DNA of 64,000 nucleotides from Morchella semilibera (lineage: Eukaryota > Ascomycota > Pezizomycetes > Pezizales > Morchellaceae), in assembly GCA_009192285.1 (NCBI GenBank), contig CM018607.1:991736-1055735 (forward strand). The letters run 5' to 3'. Position 1 is the stretch's first letter. Each line of letters starts with the position of its first letter. Of the stretch, positions 9,637-20,945 are shown in pieces. The translations under genes were made by a program, and so were the position numbers. The notes beneath the pieces were generated by a model that saw nothing but the letters and a program-made list of their open reading frames with translations, searched no databases and was not told the DNA's origin.

Positions 9637-9639
9637 TCA

Positions 9640-10230
9640 GGATTGATAGTAACACTTAATGATTTGTGGATACCTTTATCAGGTATTTTGAGTCCAGGGC
9701 TAGCCATCTCACATCTTCCAATATTCCCACTACCGCTAGGGCTTCTCTCTCAGTTATGTGATATCAAGACTCGCCGTCAACAAATGGTTTGGATATGAGC
9801 ATTATAATTCTCCCATTCTCTCGATATTTTGGCTGTGCAACGGTATGTGATGGGACACCTGTTAACTGAAACACCACTCCTTCTAGAGTCTCCACAATGC
9901 ATCTGCTGATATGTGATATTGTAGGTCAGGATCACCTCCCCATACCACATTATCCTCTAGGCTTTGCTTCATGTGCGTAAACGATCGATCTTGTTCGGGT
10001 ACCCATAAGACCATAGATTCCCTCTTGGACCCCTTCAAGTAGTCACAACTGCTTTCTTGAGAATTCTAGCGTGCTCAACCGTACTTGGAATATAGGCTCT
10101 GAAATATGTCATGTGAAGAAACCTTTCGATATCTTCGAACGTTCTAGGTGTCTCAATTTCTCAAAGTACTTTTGTTTTGTCGATTAAGAGCCGAAGGCCT
10201 CCTTCACCATTTCCCACGTATCAGTCATAG
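9640..10230 (-). pseudogene. Gypsy pol relic: reverse transcriptase end and RNase H
   Basis: The minus strand reads TPRTFEDIERFLHMTYFRAY, the thumb/connection region normally written P.T..EVQ.FLG..NYYRRFI, followed by IPSTVEHARILKKAVVTT and then RNase H-like sequence towards 9800. Stops and frame breaks show it is dead. It precedes the 8040-8630 relic in the minus direction. Confidence 0.6.
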
Positions 10231-10640
10231 CATGTTTTGGGTGATAGGAATTAGGTGTTAGAATTAGTAATTGGAATCGGGTATTTTCGGGTTGGGTTTA
10301 TCTGGCTTTAGTATAAGGATCGGTTATGGGTGTCGGTAGTTTTCTTTTTGGGTTTCTATGGGCTTCCGTGATATAGATTGGTAAGCGGTAGTAGGGTACA
10401 CTATATATACTAGTATGGACTGGGATTTCCTTTGTCTTTTCTTTTCTTCTTTCCTTATGCAACCTCCTGTTATCAACTTTTTCCTTTGGGTTCTCGTTCC
10501 TGGGTTTTTTCTTGGTTTTTCTGTCTCTTGTCCCGATATAAAATTTATTTGGTTATACGCTTTACCCTAGTGCCCCTTGATATCACCGTGTCCTAAACCT
10601 GTTTGCCTCGGTTAACTACCAGACCTCCTGAACCTGCACA
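10213..10640 (+). repeat. C-family LTR (copy 1)
   Basis: Shares long blocks with a second copy at 34451-35640: GGTTTTAGTAT-like 5' part, CTATGGG(C)TTCCGTG, TTCCTTATGCAACCTCCTG, CCCGATATAAAATTTAT and GTGCCCCTTGATATCACCGTG. The boundaries are approximate. A related gag relic starts about 120 bp downstream, so this was probably the 5' LTR of a C element. Confidence 0.55.
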
Positions 10641-10757
10641 CCTCAGTTAATTACTAAGCCATCCGTCTGTTCCGACCCCGCCCTGTAGGATTAGGTTGCG
10701 TCCTCCCCCCAACCAACCAGCACAATAGCAATACCATATCCTCTGACCTTGCTCCTC

Positions 10758-12730
10758 TAATGGACCGCCTCTAGACCTTCATCGATCCGTACCAAGTACC
10801 TGACAAGTTGAATAGTACCAAATGGTGCCAGGCCTATGCCCTCATTGAGAGCTTTCTTGCCACTATCCCTCTGCTTCCCTCCCTGGCTCCTGCCTCCGTC
10901 CTCGCCCCAGCACCCAAACCTATTGTTGTTACCACCCCTGATTCCATTTGTCCTGAGGTTGTCACCAACCTTGCCACTACTAATGCCAAGCTCAAGGCAG
11001 TCACTGCTGACCTTGAAGCCTTTTGCCATGGTACTACTGCCGCTCTGTCCAACTGCGAGGCCCTGATCCAGGAGGTCGCTGACCTAGAAGAAGACTCGGA
11101 AGAATCTGAGTCTCGTTTCGCCGCCACCGCCTGCTACTTTACCATCGCCACTGGTAACAGTGAGGCTCCCCTCAAAGACATCTTCGCTTGGGAAAACTAT
11201 GCAAAGCAACTTGAGGTAGAACTCGCTGCCACAGTTGCCTCCATCCCCGTCACCTGCACCAAGGCATGCTATCTTGCCCCTTGCTCCCAGGACCTCCAGA
11301 CCCTTGACAACTAGGCGCTCAAAACTGATTGCCCAGGTACTGCAGGGCCAGTAGTTAAAAGATCAGCCCCTCTGGTAATTATTGGCACACCAGAGAGGCC
11401 TGTCCCGCCACCAGTATCTGCACCTGTTACGGGATTTGGAGACAGGAAGACCAGCAAAACCTCCCTATGCTACTGAACTCCCAATTGGTGCCCCAGAGAG
11501 GTATAGTGGTGCCAGTATGGGCCAGATTGCGGAGTTGCGGAATCACTAGTTAAAAAACACGTTTTCGACCCCGAAAATAACCCCCGGAGCGTCAAAGCGC
11601 CAGCAGAGCCAATCAGGACGCCGGTGGATATATGAGGGGGGCAGCAGTTCAAGTTTGGGATCAATCAGACCAAAACTGATCAAACGGCGAAGGTTTGAGA
11701 AAGCTGACGCTGGTAACTTGTCAGGGAAAGGTAAGACTACCCAACACCTCCGGTACCTAATCGTTGACAGTTCTAATGTTGAGCCATGCTCCTGAGTGAT
11801 AGATAACGATGCAGGGAAAGAGTTGGCGGGTGAAGTCAAGGCCCGGGTACCAAGGAGTTATCAGGTAGGCTGACTCCGGCACTTCCCCGATGACGAAAAA
11901 ACTGAGTGCATGCAGTAGCGCGATGTAACATGAGGCATTTAAAAAGACGTTGTGAACGTTGGCGTTGGTGTTTGGTTTTCTTGGCGATTATCAGGATCTT
12001 CTGAGTCTCCTACATATTTGTTGTAATGATAGTTCTTAGTCCGCGTGACATTTGCGCGGGATATAAATACAGTATCATTCTCCGACTTTGTTGAGATCAT
12101 CATCGACGAAGAAAGAGTCTTAACGATATAAATCTATTACTTCTATTCTATACGCTCTTAGTGATCCTTGAAAATATCCACCTGAACCAATCTTCATGTT
12201 AGCATTACCCCAATCTAAACAACTTTCTATACTCGTCGGACTAGCATCGGACCGGGGAGATTCTAGTTACGTTTAGACTGAATACTACTCTGGTAGTCCG
12301 GTGCGACACCCTAATAGCACCTGTAGTTGTTTCCACCCCAGTTTTCAATCCTGAATCCGCATCAGCCTTTGTTATATCAACCAACCTCAGCTCGAAGGAA
12401 ACACCTGATGACCAGCTTGTTATCAAATGCTCAATCTCCCAGGATAATGATTTCCCGGCCACAACCAATGCTCTAATCGACACTGGACCTTCTAGATATG
12501 CTTTTATAGATGCCTTCTTTCCTAAGCCCTATGGCTTTGCCCTTGTTCCTCTTCGGACCCCCTGTGTTCTGATGGTAATTAATGATAGGCTTATCAAGTC
12601 TGGAGGAAACACCTACATTGTCAGATTGGAATTGGTTATCAATAGACACCATGAGTAGGCCCCCTTCTTTGCTACCAAGTTGGGGAACTACTCGATTGTG
12701 ATGGGCCTGCCATAGATAAGATACCATGAT
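10758..12730 (+). pseudogene. C-element gag-protease relic split by a solo LTR
   Basis: The gag part (about 10758-11424) is Ala/Thr-rich with heptad-like helices and ends in a Pro-rich linker. A B-family solo LTR (11425-12316) then interrupts the linker, and the reading resumes at 12322. It continues into an aspartic protease: LVIKCSISQ, ALIDTGPSRYAFID (catalytic DTG near 12480), IKSGGNTY and APFFATKLG. These match the protease of element 1 (SISQ, ALIDTGASGYAFID, PFFVTKLG). Stops near 12657 and 12714 kill it. No RT follows. Confidence 0.75.
11425..12316 (+). repeat. B-family solo LTR
   Basis: 892 bp, TGTTACGGGA to GACACCCTAATA, with a perfect 5-bp target duplication GCACC at 11420-11424 and 12317-12321. 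It sits inside the gag-protease linker of the C-type relic. The near-mirror termini TGTTA/TAATA are those of the whole B family. Confidence 0.93.
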
Positions 12731-13113
12731 ATTGTGAGTTGTCGAAAATAACCGGAAATCTTCGTTGCAACCAAAACTTGCACGAGAACTCAACTTCAAC
12801 ATCACCTTAGACCACAACTATAAGAGAAATAAATCAAGTGATTTCAATTTTATGATCCTCAATAGTTATATGGTAAAGGGTTTCAATACAAGCTCAAGGG
12901 TGGTACGTTTAAAACTTGGTTGTTATAGGCTATTTGCCTGGTTGTGGGGCTGATTTCCGGTTATTTTTAACACCCCATAATATTCCCCTCCAGCCACAGC
13001 AAAATCAGGTTCTTTTCTCATTCCCGTCCTGTCTCCGTCGGTGTTCTCCGCTTGGTCAACCTGTTCACCCAGGGCATTGCATCGAAGGCATTTCCCATCC
13101 ACGCCCTGATACT
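12731..13113. other. Unassigned spacer
   Basis: About 380 bp between the protease relic and a truncated B LTR. Short open frames only; no motif recognised. Probably worn transposon interior. Confidence 0.35.
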
Positions 13114-13517
13114 TTTACGGGTTTTGGGAAATGGAGACAGAAAGACCAGTAAGAGACGGAAACCTCCCTATGCTACTAAACTCCCAATTGGTGCCCCAGA
13201 CAGGTACAATGGTGCCAGTATGGGCCAGATTGCGGAGTTGCGGAGTTGCGGAATCACTAGTTAAAAAAATACGTTTTCGACCCTGAAAATAACTCCTGGA
13301 GCTTCAAGGTGCTGGCACAGCTGCTCAGGTCACCGGTGGGTATATGAGAGGGCAGCAGTTCAAGTCTGGAATCAATTGGACCAAAACTGATCGAACGGTG
13401 AGGTTTTTGAGGAAGCTGATTGATTATGGTGACTCCTCAGGGAAAGGTAAAACTACCCGACACCTCCGGTATTCAATCGTTGACAGTCCTAATTTTGAGC
13501 TATACTCCTTAGTGACT
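13114..13517 (+). repeat. Truncated B-family LTR
   Basis: Starts TTTTACGGG (B consensus TGTTACGGG) and follows the B LTR through the GGTGCCCCAGA, TTTTCGACCCTGA and CACCTCCGGTATTC blocks. It then breaks off near 13517 against the gag relic on the opposite strand. Confidence 0.75.
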
Positions 13518-13999
13518 TCTCTGACCGATTCCTTTGCCTGTTCCCGTAATTTGTCAATCTCTAACTGGGTTGCCATCAACTGCCGTTGGGTCTGGATATG
13601 GGCAGCCTCTAAGGCTTCCTGTTCTATGGCTTTAATGACCCAGGCTTGTTCATTTTCAAGTTCCCGGCTCTCGGATAACTCCTGGAACATGGCTCCAAGC
13701 CTGTCTATATTGTTTTTGACCGCTTGGGCTGCAATATTCGATAGCTTTTTCTCCGTCTGGACTTTCTCCTGCGTGTTTTGGAGTTGATCCCATATTGTTT
13801 TGCCTGTGGCCGATAACCCGGCCACCTGGGCTTCATGTTGCCTGAGGAAACGTTCCAACCTATCCATTGTAGATTGACCTGCTGGGCGTTTGCTAGTCTT
13901 TCTTATGGTTAGTGGATGGGGGCTGTCCTCTCGGCTAAAAGCTGGTGATTCCCCCATTAGGGAGTCCTCCTCTGCTTCGTATTGTAGCCTGGCAGCCAT
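13518..13999 (-). pseudogene. B-element gag N-terminal fragment
   Basis: The minus-strand frame begins at an ATG (13999) 64 bp after the inner end of a minus-strand B LTR (14063), just where gag should start. About 160 codons are open and form a long, charged coiled coil (MDRLERFLRQHEAQVAGLS, AIEQEALEAAHIQTQRQLM) after an acidic Ser/Pro-rich head. The frame runs into a truncated B LTR in the other orientation near 13517, so the rest of the element is lost. The gag assignment rests on position and on the coiled-coil character. Confidence 0.6.
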
Positions 14000-14291
14000 T
14001 GTTTTGTTTGTAAAGTTGTGATTCTTGAGAACTCCAGGTGAACCTGGAAGTTAACGATATACTATTAGGGTGTCGCACCAGACTACCAGAGTAGTACTGT
14101 GAAGAACTCAGAGTCCGAAACGCTAACTGCATAGGCAGAAAGGAACGGAGTCACTTCAGTCTAGACGCGACTAGAATCTCCGTTGTCCGATGCTATTCCG
14201 ACAAGTATAGAAAGTTATTTGGAGTAGGGTAATGCTAATACGAAGATTGGTTCAAGTAGATATTTTCAAGAGTCACTAAGAGCGTATAGAA

Positions 14292-16172
14292 TTTTTTTTT
14301 TTTTCTTTTTTTTTTTTAACTCATAGTTTCATTGTTTCTAGGCACAAGAATATCGCATGCAGGGAGTCCCTATGGCGTAAATAAAACCTATCCCCAAACT
14401 CGGCACAAAGAAAGCAAAACACGCAAAGCAAAAAGCAGAAACAGTACAAAAATCACAATCATAAATCGTAACAATAAACAAAGGAAAACAAAAATTCTGA
14501 CCCATCATTCCTTCGCTGAAATAACTGAGGCCCCGGTAGGGGCGTGGAGAATGTGACCCGTCGCATCCAAATTTATCCAGAGCGGGGTAACTTGGTTGTG
14601 GATATGGGTGCACAAAGTGACCCAAAGAGGAAGATGCTGAATTTACTTGAAGAAACAGTTCCTCAGCTGACTATGAGGCCTGTGGTGGAGCCCGAACGCC
14701 AAAAAAGGGGTCCGGGGATTCCCCCCGTAGGAGAGAGGTTGGTGAAGCAATCCCCTTGCCGAAGGGAGAAAGATTCGTGTTGGTGGGTTTTTGGTAGAGA
14801 AGGTGGGTTTTATCGTTAAACATGCTGGCGTAAGAACACGCCCTTAGGGGCCGCCGCAAGAACTCGCTCGTTGACTTAGCATGGCGGTGGAACGGAAGGT
14901 TCGTCCTGCCTTCCCCCCATAGAAGGTTGAGGATTAGATACCTGAGTCGCCGAACCTGGTGACTACGGTCATCGCAAAGAGAGGAGAGGCAACGTCCATA
15001 GAGAGTGGAACGTCATTGTGAGGAAGAGTGGAGTTCGTAGCCATTTCCAAAGACATGAAGTATTAGGGTGTTACACCAAGCAACCCGAGTAGTCAAGTAA
15101 AGAGCTTAGAGTTTGAAACGCTAACCGCAAAGGCAGTAAGGAACAAGGTCTCCTCAGTCTTAACCAGCCTAGAGTCTCGGTCGCTCGATGCTAGTCCTTT
15201 CAGTATGCAAATGGTCCTGAGATACGAAGATGGTTCGAGGTGGAGTTTCCAGGTCACTTGATAAATTCTCGAAGACAAAGTATAAAGCGTAAAGCAATAG
15301 TGATTATATCGATAAGACTCTTTCTTCGTCGCTGATGATTTCAACAAAGTCGGAGAATGACACAGTATTTATATCCCGCGCAAATGTCACGCGGACTAAA
15401 CATTATGAATACAAACAACAAGTGCGAGACCCCGAAGGCCCTGAAAATACGCCAAGACAACCAAACACCAAATCTATTCCCACCATCTAACATACCCCTG
15501 ACTTCTAATCCCAGAAAATCCCTCACGCTCTATTCCCTTAATGGATAACAACCCGTCGCTGATAACACTCAGCCTTCACCAGTGATCATGAGGAGTCTTC
15601 GAAGTTAGCCTACCTGATAACATCCCGGTACCGGGCTCGACTTCGCTCGCCAACTCTTTCCCGACATCGTTATCTATCACCAAGGAGCATAGCTCAACAT
15701 TAGGACTGCTAACGATCCGGTACCGGAGGAGTCGGGTAGTCTTACCTTCCCCAGAGGCGCCACCAGTGTGAGCTTCCTTACAACCTTCGCCATTCGATCA
15801 AATATGGTTCGATCGACTCCAATCTCGCACTGTTGCCCCCTCATATACCCACCGGTATCCTGAGCGACTGTGCCGGCGCTTTGACGCTCCGGGGGTTATT
15901 TCAGGGGTCGAAAACAGGTTCGTTAACTAGGGATTCCGCAACTCCGCACTGGGCTCCATACTGGCAACACCGTGCCTCTCTGGCGCGCCCAGTGGGACAT
16001 AGAGACTTTAGCAGCGTAGTAGCGTGGGGAGGGTCCTCCTCTTTCAGTCTTCGGATTCCTTTTCTCATGCCCGTAACATGAAGCCTAAGAAAAGACTGTG
16101 GGAGAGGGTGAACCTCCCTATTCCCAACTCTTGGCGGAGTTGAGAACGGAGTTGCAAAGAGCAAGAGGGTTG
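14292..16172 (-). mobile_element. Poly(A) retroposon with 15-bp target duplication
   Basis: The insertion begins with a T-rich run (14292-14318), which is a poly(A) tail on the minus strand. It is flanked by 15-bp direct repeats TAAGAGCGTATAGAA (14277-14291) and TAAGAGCGTGTAGAA (16173-16187), one mismatch apart. This is the hallmark of target-primed (LINE-mediated) insertion. Without the nested solo LTR (15061-16078 plus its 5-bp repeat) the body is about 0.86 kb. It codes for no recognisable reverse transcriptase; short minus-strand frames exist but none resembles a known family. It could be a 5'-truncated LINE, a SINE-like element or a processed transcript. Confidence 0.75.
15061..16078 (-). 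repeat. B-family solo LTR (1018-bp subtype)
   Basis: TATTAGGGTGTTACACC to GCCCGTAACA, with a perfect target duplication TGAAG at 15056-15060 and 16079-16083. It has the same length and is nearly identical to 18761-19778. It inserted into the poly(A) retroposon. Confidence 0.95.
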
Positions 16173-16929
16173 TAAGAGCGTGTAGAATAGAGGTAATAGA
16201 TTTATATCGTTAAGACTCTTTCTTCGTCGATGATGATTTCAACAAAGTCGGAGAATGACACAGTATTTATATCCCGCGCAAATGTCACGCGGACTAAGAA
16301 CTATCATTACAACAAATATGTGGGAGACTCAGAAGACCCTGATAACGCCAAGGAGACCAAACACCAACGCCAACGTTCCCAACGCCTTTTAAATCCCTTA
16401 TGTTACATCGCGCTACTGATAACTCCTTGGTACCGGGCCTCGACTTCACTCGCCAACTCTTTCCCTGCATCGTTATCTATCACTAAGGAGCATGGCTCAA
16501 CATTAGGACTGTCAACGATTAGGAATCGAAGGTGTCGGGTAGTCTTACCTTTCCTTGAGGAGTTACCAGCGTCAGCTTTCTCAAAACCGGTGTCCTGAGC
16601 GGCTGTGCCGGCGCTTTGACGCTCCGGGGGTTATTTTCGGGGTCGAAAACGTATATTTTAACTAGTGATTCTGCGACTCCGCAATCTGGCCCATACTGGC
16701 ACCACTGTACCTCTCTGGAGCGCCAATTGGGAGTTTAGTAGCATAGGGAGGCTTTGCTGGCCTTCCTGTCTCCAAATCCCATAACAGCAATGGACCCTGA
16801 CACCCCAAACTACCCATTCGTCCACAACCAATATTGCCTACAACCACTTCAAATTTATGGGAGAGGTAATTGGTATATATAACTGAAACTTAACACATTT
16901 ACATCGTGCTTTACATGCTTGCTTGCCAT

Positions 16930-18009
16930 CTAATATCTAGTATACCACCCTTCTGCCTTGATTACAGCCGCTACTCTATCAGTCATGGAATCTGAGAGCC
17001 GTTGTAGGAACTCAGGTTCTATTTCCTTCCAAACTAGACAGAGGACTTCTGCCAGCCTTGCTCTGACTGCTGCTGGACCCCCCCCCCCCCCCTTGTATTG
17101 ATAAGATCTGGATATGCTGTATGCAACCTGTCTTTAAGCTGCTTCCAAACATGTTCGATAGAGTTGAGGTAAAGGGAGTAAGGTGGCCATTCCTCGTACT
17201 CAATATTATTTGCCTCTAACCAAATCATAGGGGCCCATCCTTTAGTATAGGAGCATTATCCTGAACAAAGACTGGATCGTCAGTGGTTGTTTGAACTCTC
17301 GGTAAACAGCTCCCATACAGGTATCTAATAGAGGGGTATAGAGATATTGGTCCATGGTTTTAACGATAATTGGAACGAAGGTGCCGCGATTTCTCCCCTA
17401 AAAACAAACCCATACCATCAGATTGACCTCATTACCCTTTAAAATTGGGTGGATACAATCCTTTATCCATTTCTCCCACCAAGAACGAAACACCCACATA
17501 ACTTTCGGATCCCGACTCTTTTCAACTAAACATTCATCACTCCAAATAAGTGCACCCCAATCTTCCACTGTCCAATCTCTATGTTCAAGTGCCCAAGCTA
17601 GTCTTTTCCTTGCATGCTCTGGCTTTAAAAGAGGCCGCCCTGCTGCTCTCCATTTCCTGATTCCTCAGAAGTGTAACTTGCATTTTATCGTCCTTATTGA
17701 CACATGTGGAGCTAGATCATCGCGTAACTGACAAAAGGTCTTTGATCTATTTTCTTTTGCTGCTATGTAAAGTCTGTTTCTGGTCCGAAGATTCATTTTC
17801 TTGGGTCTGCCAGTTGTAGGTTTATTTTTGGTGGTACCACGAAGAAGAGATCGCTTGATAAAATTATAGACAGTTGTGTATGGACGGGGATAGGTTAAGC
17901 GAGGAAGGATTTTCCCAGCATTCTTAAATTCATTCCATAGGACAGTTATCTGACCCTTTTCAAAATCAGATAACCTACCCTCTCCTTGGACTTTTTCTCC
18001 TCTAGGCAT
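16930..18009 (-). pseudogene. Tc1/mariner-type transposase pseudogene
   Basis: The minus-strand reading starts MPRGEKVQGEGRLSDFEKGQ at 18009. It has an N-terminal paired helix-turn-helix region (FEKGQITVLWNEFKNAGK, TTGRPKKMNLRTR). The DDE core follows with WSDECLVE (first Asp, about 17540) and later the WPPYSLYLNSIEHVWKQL block (about 17160-17205), which matches the Tc1 PPYSPDLNPIEHVW signature; the Asp of that block has become Tyr. Stops, frame breaks and a C14-class homopolymer near 17080-17092 disrupt it. The C-terminus VAAVIKAEGWYTRY ends at 16930. I did not find clear terminal inverted repeats. Confidence 0.88.
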
Positions 18010-18129
18010 CGTATCGTTGAATGGTATTAAGTGGAAGCGGGGTAGAGAATTAACAAATTGATGAGGGGACGTTGCTGCCAAGTAAATCTACCAAAACCTC
18101 TGAACTCCGCCATTGTCTTGGAAGATAGG

Positions 18130-18413
18130 AAGCAACCCCATTCAGGCCAATGTACAATATGTCCAGGAATGAGCTCCAGGCACTCAGTGATTACATTACG
18201 GAGAATCAGTTCAAGGTTTTTATCCGTTACTCCGAGTACCCCGCTGGCATCCCTATTCTGTTTATTAAGAGGGCTGACTGTTCTCTCCACCTCGTCATTG
18301 ACTACCATGGCCCAAATGAAATTACCATCAAGAACCACCACCCATTGCCTCTACTCCCAGAAACCTCGACCCGGATCACCAAAGCCCGGTATTACTCCAA
18401 GTTCGACCTCTAG
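18130..18413 (+). pseudogene. Gypsy reverse transcriptase fragment
   Basis: Reads MYNMSRNELQALSDYITENQ, then GIPILFIKRADCSLHLVIDY and PLPLLPETSTRITKARYYSK. This is the N-terminal RT block, equivalent in element 1 to [15 protein letters not shown] ... [20 protein letters not shown] ... [21 protein letters not shown]. It stops where a D-type repeat begins. Confidence 0.8.
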
Positions 18414-18439
18414 TGGGGCCACCATGAACTCCATCTTCT

Positions 18440-18581
18440 CTTTACTTATAGTCCTTGTATCTCCTCCTGCCTCACCCTTTGTATTCTTGCCGCTTTGCCT
18501 CGTCTCGACTCGCTTCGCCCCACTTTGCCTTGGTGGTATACTTTGATACATCTTTCCCCGTCTTCGCTTTGCTCCGTGATA
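18440..18581 (-). repeat. D-family repeat, truncated copy
   Basis: Ends GCTCCGTGATA, the reverse of the TATCACGGAGC start of the D repeat at 26610, and shares the CTTGG(T)GGTATA block. Only one end is present. Confidence 0.5.
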
Positions 18582-18639
18582 CTAAAGGTTGAATCTCCAA
18601 CGCTAACCTATACTACAACTATTATCTAGTACCCAGTTA

Positions 18640-20660
18640 CACACATAACGAAACCATATCAACCGAAGTCCTCATGAATGAGCCAGAGGGGCTCTACGTG
18701 ATTTTCAAAAGGAATCTGAACTCTTTCATAGCAACAAACCCCACAGTCACTGAAGATACCTATTAGGGTGTTACACCAAGCAACCCGAGTAGTCAAGTAA
18801 AGAGCTTAGAGTTTGAAACGCTAACCGCAGAGGCAGTAAGGAACAAGGTCTCCTCAGTCTTAACCAGCCTAGAGTCTCGATCGCCCGATGCTAGTCCTTT
18901 CAGTATGCAAACGGTCCTGAAACACGAAGATGGTTCGAGGTGGAGTTTCCAGGTCACTTGAGAGATTCTCGAAGATAAAGTATAAAGCGTAAAGTAATAG
19001 TGATTATATCGATAAGACTCTTTCTTCGTCGCTGATGATTTCAACAAAATAGGAGAATGACACAGTATTTATATCCCGCGCAAATGTCACGCGGACTAAA
19101 CATTATGAATACAAACATCCAATGCGAAACCCTGAAGACCCTGAAAATACGCCAAGACAACCAAACGCCAAATCTATCCCACCATCTAAAATACCCCTGA
19201 TCTCTAATCTCATAAATCCCTCACGTTCTATCCAGTTTATGGATACCAACCCGTTTGCTGCATGCACTCAGCCTTCGTCAGTGGTCATGAGGAGTCTTCG
19301 AAGTTAGCCTACCTGATAACACCCCGGTACCAGGCTCGACTTCGCTCGCCAACTCTTTCCCGACATCGTTACCTATCACCAAGGAGCATAGCTCGACATT
19401 AGGACTGCTAACGATCGGTACCGGAGGAGTCGGGTAGTCTTACCTTCCCCAGAGGCGCCACCAGTCTGAGCTTCCTTGCGACCTTCGCCATTCGATCAAA
19501 TATGGTCCGATCGACTCCAAACTCGCACTGTTGCCCCCTCATATACCCACCGGTGTCCTGAGCGACTGTGCCGGCGCTTTGACGCTCCGGGGGTTATTTC
19601 AGGGGTCGGAAACAGGTTCGTTAACTAGGGATTCCGCAACTCCGCACTGGGCTCCATACTGGCAACACCGTGCCTCTCTGGCGCGCCCAGTGGGACATAG
19701 AGACTTTTAGCAGCACAGTAGCATGGGGGGGGGTCCTCCTCTTTCAGTCTTTGGGTTTCTTTTCTCATGCCCGTAACAATACCACAGAAGAAGCTAAGGG
19801 AACTAATGATCTCATTTTCCGCTCTCATCAAGCCATCAAGCAACTCATAATAAGTGGCAGGATAAGAAAGAAGATACTGATGAGGCCTGAAAGGAATGGA
19901 CAAAGAAACTCACGGATCTAGAAAGTGAAAACCAGGACTTGAAGGGACAAATCTTCGTTTTTGGGATACAGGTTAGTAATTTTCAAGCCCAAGTTACCAC
20001 AGCAAACCAAGCCACTGAGGTGGCCGAGGCAGCACTTGCCACTCAGGTTGCACTTCCTCCTCCTTCTCCAGCTCCCACAGCAGACCCTATTCTTCCATCC
20101 CCCTCATGTCGCTGTAACCGCCTTCTAGAAGGACTCACTATTACCCAGGAACCCAGAGCCAAAAGGTCAGAAAAACCTCCAAACCCTGAGAAATACCGAG
20201 GCAACCGGAAGGGCCTCCCACAATTGCAAAACATGTTGAAACCTGAGCTCTTGGGCAATACCAATCGGGTTCCTACACTCCAAAATCAACTGACCTATGC
20301 CATTTCTCACCTGGAAGGCCCTGTAGCTGACCAGTTTATGCCTTATTTTAGTGCCACCGGTATCAACCTCCTCACTACGGATAGGTTTTTTCAAAATTTT
20401 AGATACGGTCTTTAGGGATCCGGATCAGGTAGGTACCACCCAGCATGCCCTTGGGTGGATCAGACAACTCAACCACCACTTCTCGAAATACTTTGCCGAG
20501 TTCCAACACCTGGACAACAAGCAGCAGATGATTACTGCTCACTACCGCCCTCGCTATCAGACCTCCGTCCTTATTACTCACCCTACCCCTGTTAGGGGTA
20601 TAGCTTCTGAAACCAGACATCATCAGTATAGCGGCGGAGAATGACTGTATTCCTGTCAAA
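18640..20660 (+). pseudogene. Gypsy gag relic split by a B solo LTR
   Basis: Before the solo LTR the reading is IATNPTVTED, and after it TTEEAKGTNDLI. Joined, this matches the element 1 gag N-terminus (VAHPEVDPATTEEAKQAYALL). Further on, EKPPNPEKYRGNRKGLPQL, LTYAISHLEGPVADQF and TDRFFQNF match element 1 gag LPDPEKYRGDRKTLRTF, LAYSISRLEGPAADQF and AEFFEIL. Stops near 19860 and 20413 and frame shifts show decay. The zinc knuckle and protease of what seems the same relic follow at 21815-22704. Confidence 0.8.
18761..19778 (-). repeat. B-family solo LTR (1018-bp subtype)
   Basis: TATTAGGGTGTTACACC to GCCCGTAACA, with a perfect target duplication ATACC at 18756-18760 and 19779-19783. It lies inside the gag relic and splits it. 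Confidence 0.95.
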
Positions 20661-20736
20661 CGACCTCCGATCAAGGCGTAACTTGACTACGAGCTGGAGG
20701 ATAACAAAGGAATAATATTCTCAGCTTCAACTATGC

Positions 20737-20945
20737 TATGAGGGCCCATTGAGCATGCGGTACGACCAGTATGGCTGGAAAAGCAGAGTTGCAGAAACAC
20801 TAGTAAATGGATACGTTTTCGACCCCAATAATAACCCCACAAGTGTCAAGGCTCTGGCACCCCCACTCAGGACACCGATGGGCATATGAGGGGGCAGCAG
20901 TTTAAGTTTGAAGTCAATCGGATGAAAACTCATTGAGCTAGGCGA
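20737..20945 (+). repeat. B-family LTR fragment
   Basis: About 210 bp matching the 5' part of B LTRs (CCAGTATGG, GTTTTCGACCCC, GGGCATATGAGGGGGCAGCAG). Both ends are truncated. Confidence 0.65.

Larger units (their letters stand above)
14063..16796 (-). repeat. B-family LTR interrupted by a retroposon
   Basis: The first part is 14063-14291 (starts TATTAGGGTG) and the second part 16173-16796 (ends CCCATAACA). The two halves join across the 15-bp repeat TAAGAGCGTRTAGAA and together equal an approximately 0.85-0.9 kb B LTR like 23123-24018. The gap is filled by a poly(T)-led insertion that itself contains a solo LTR. Confidence 0.85.
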
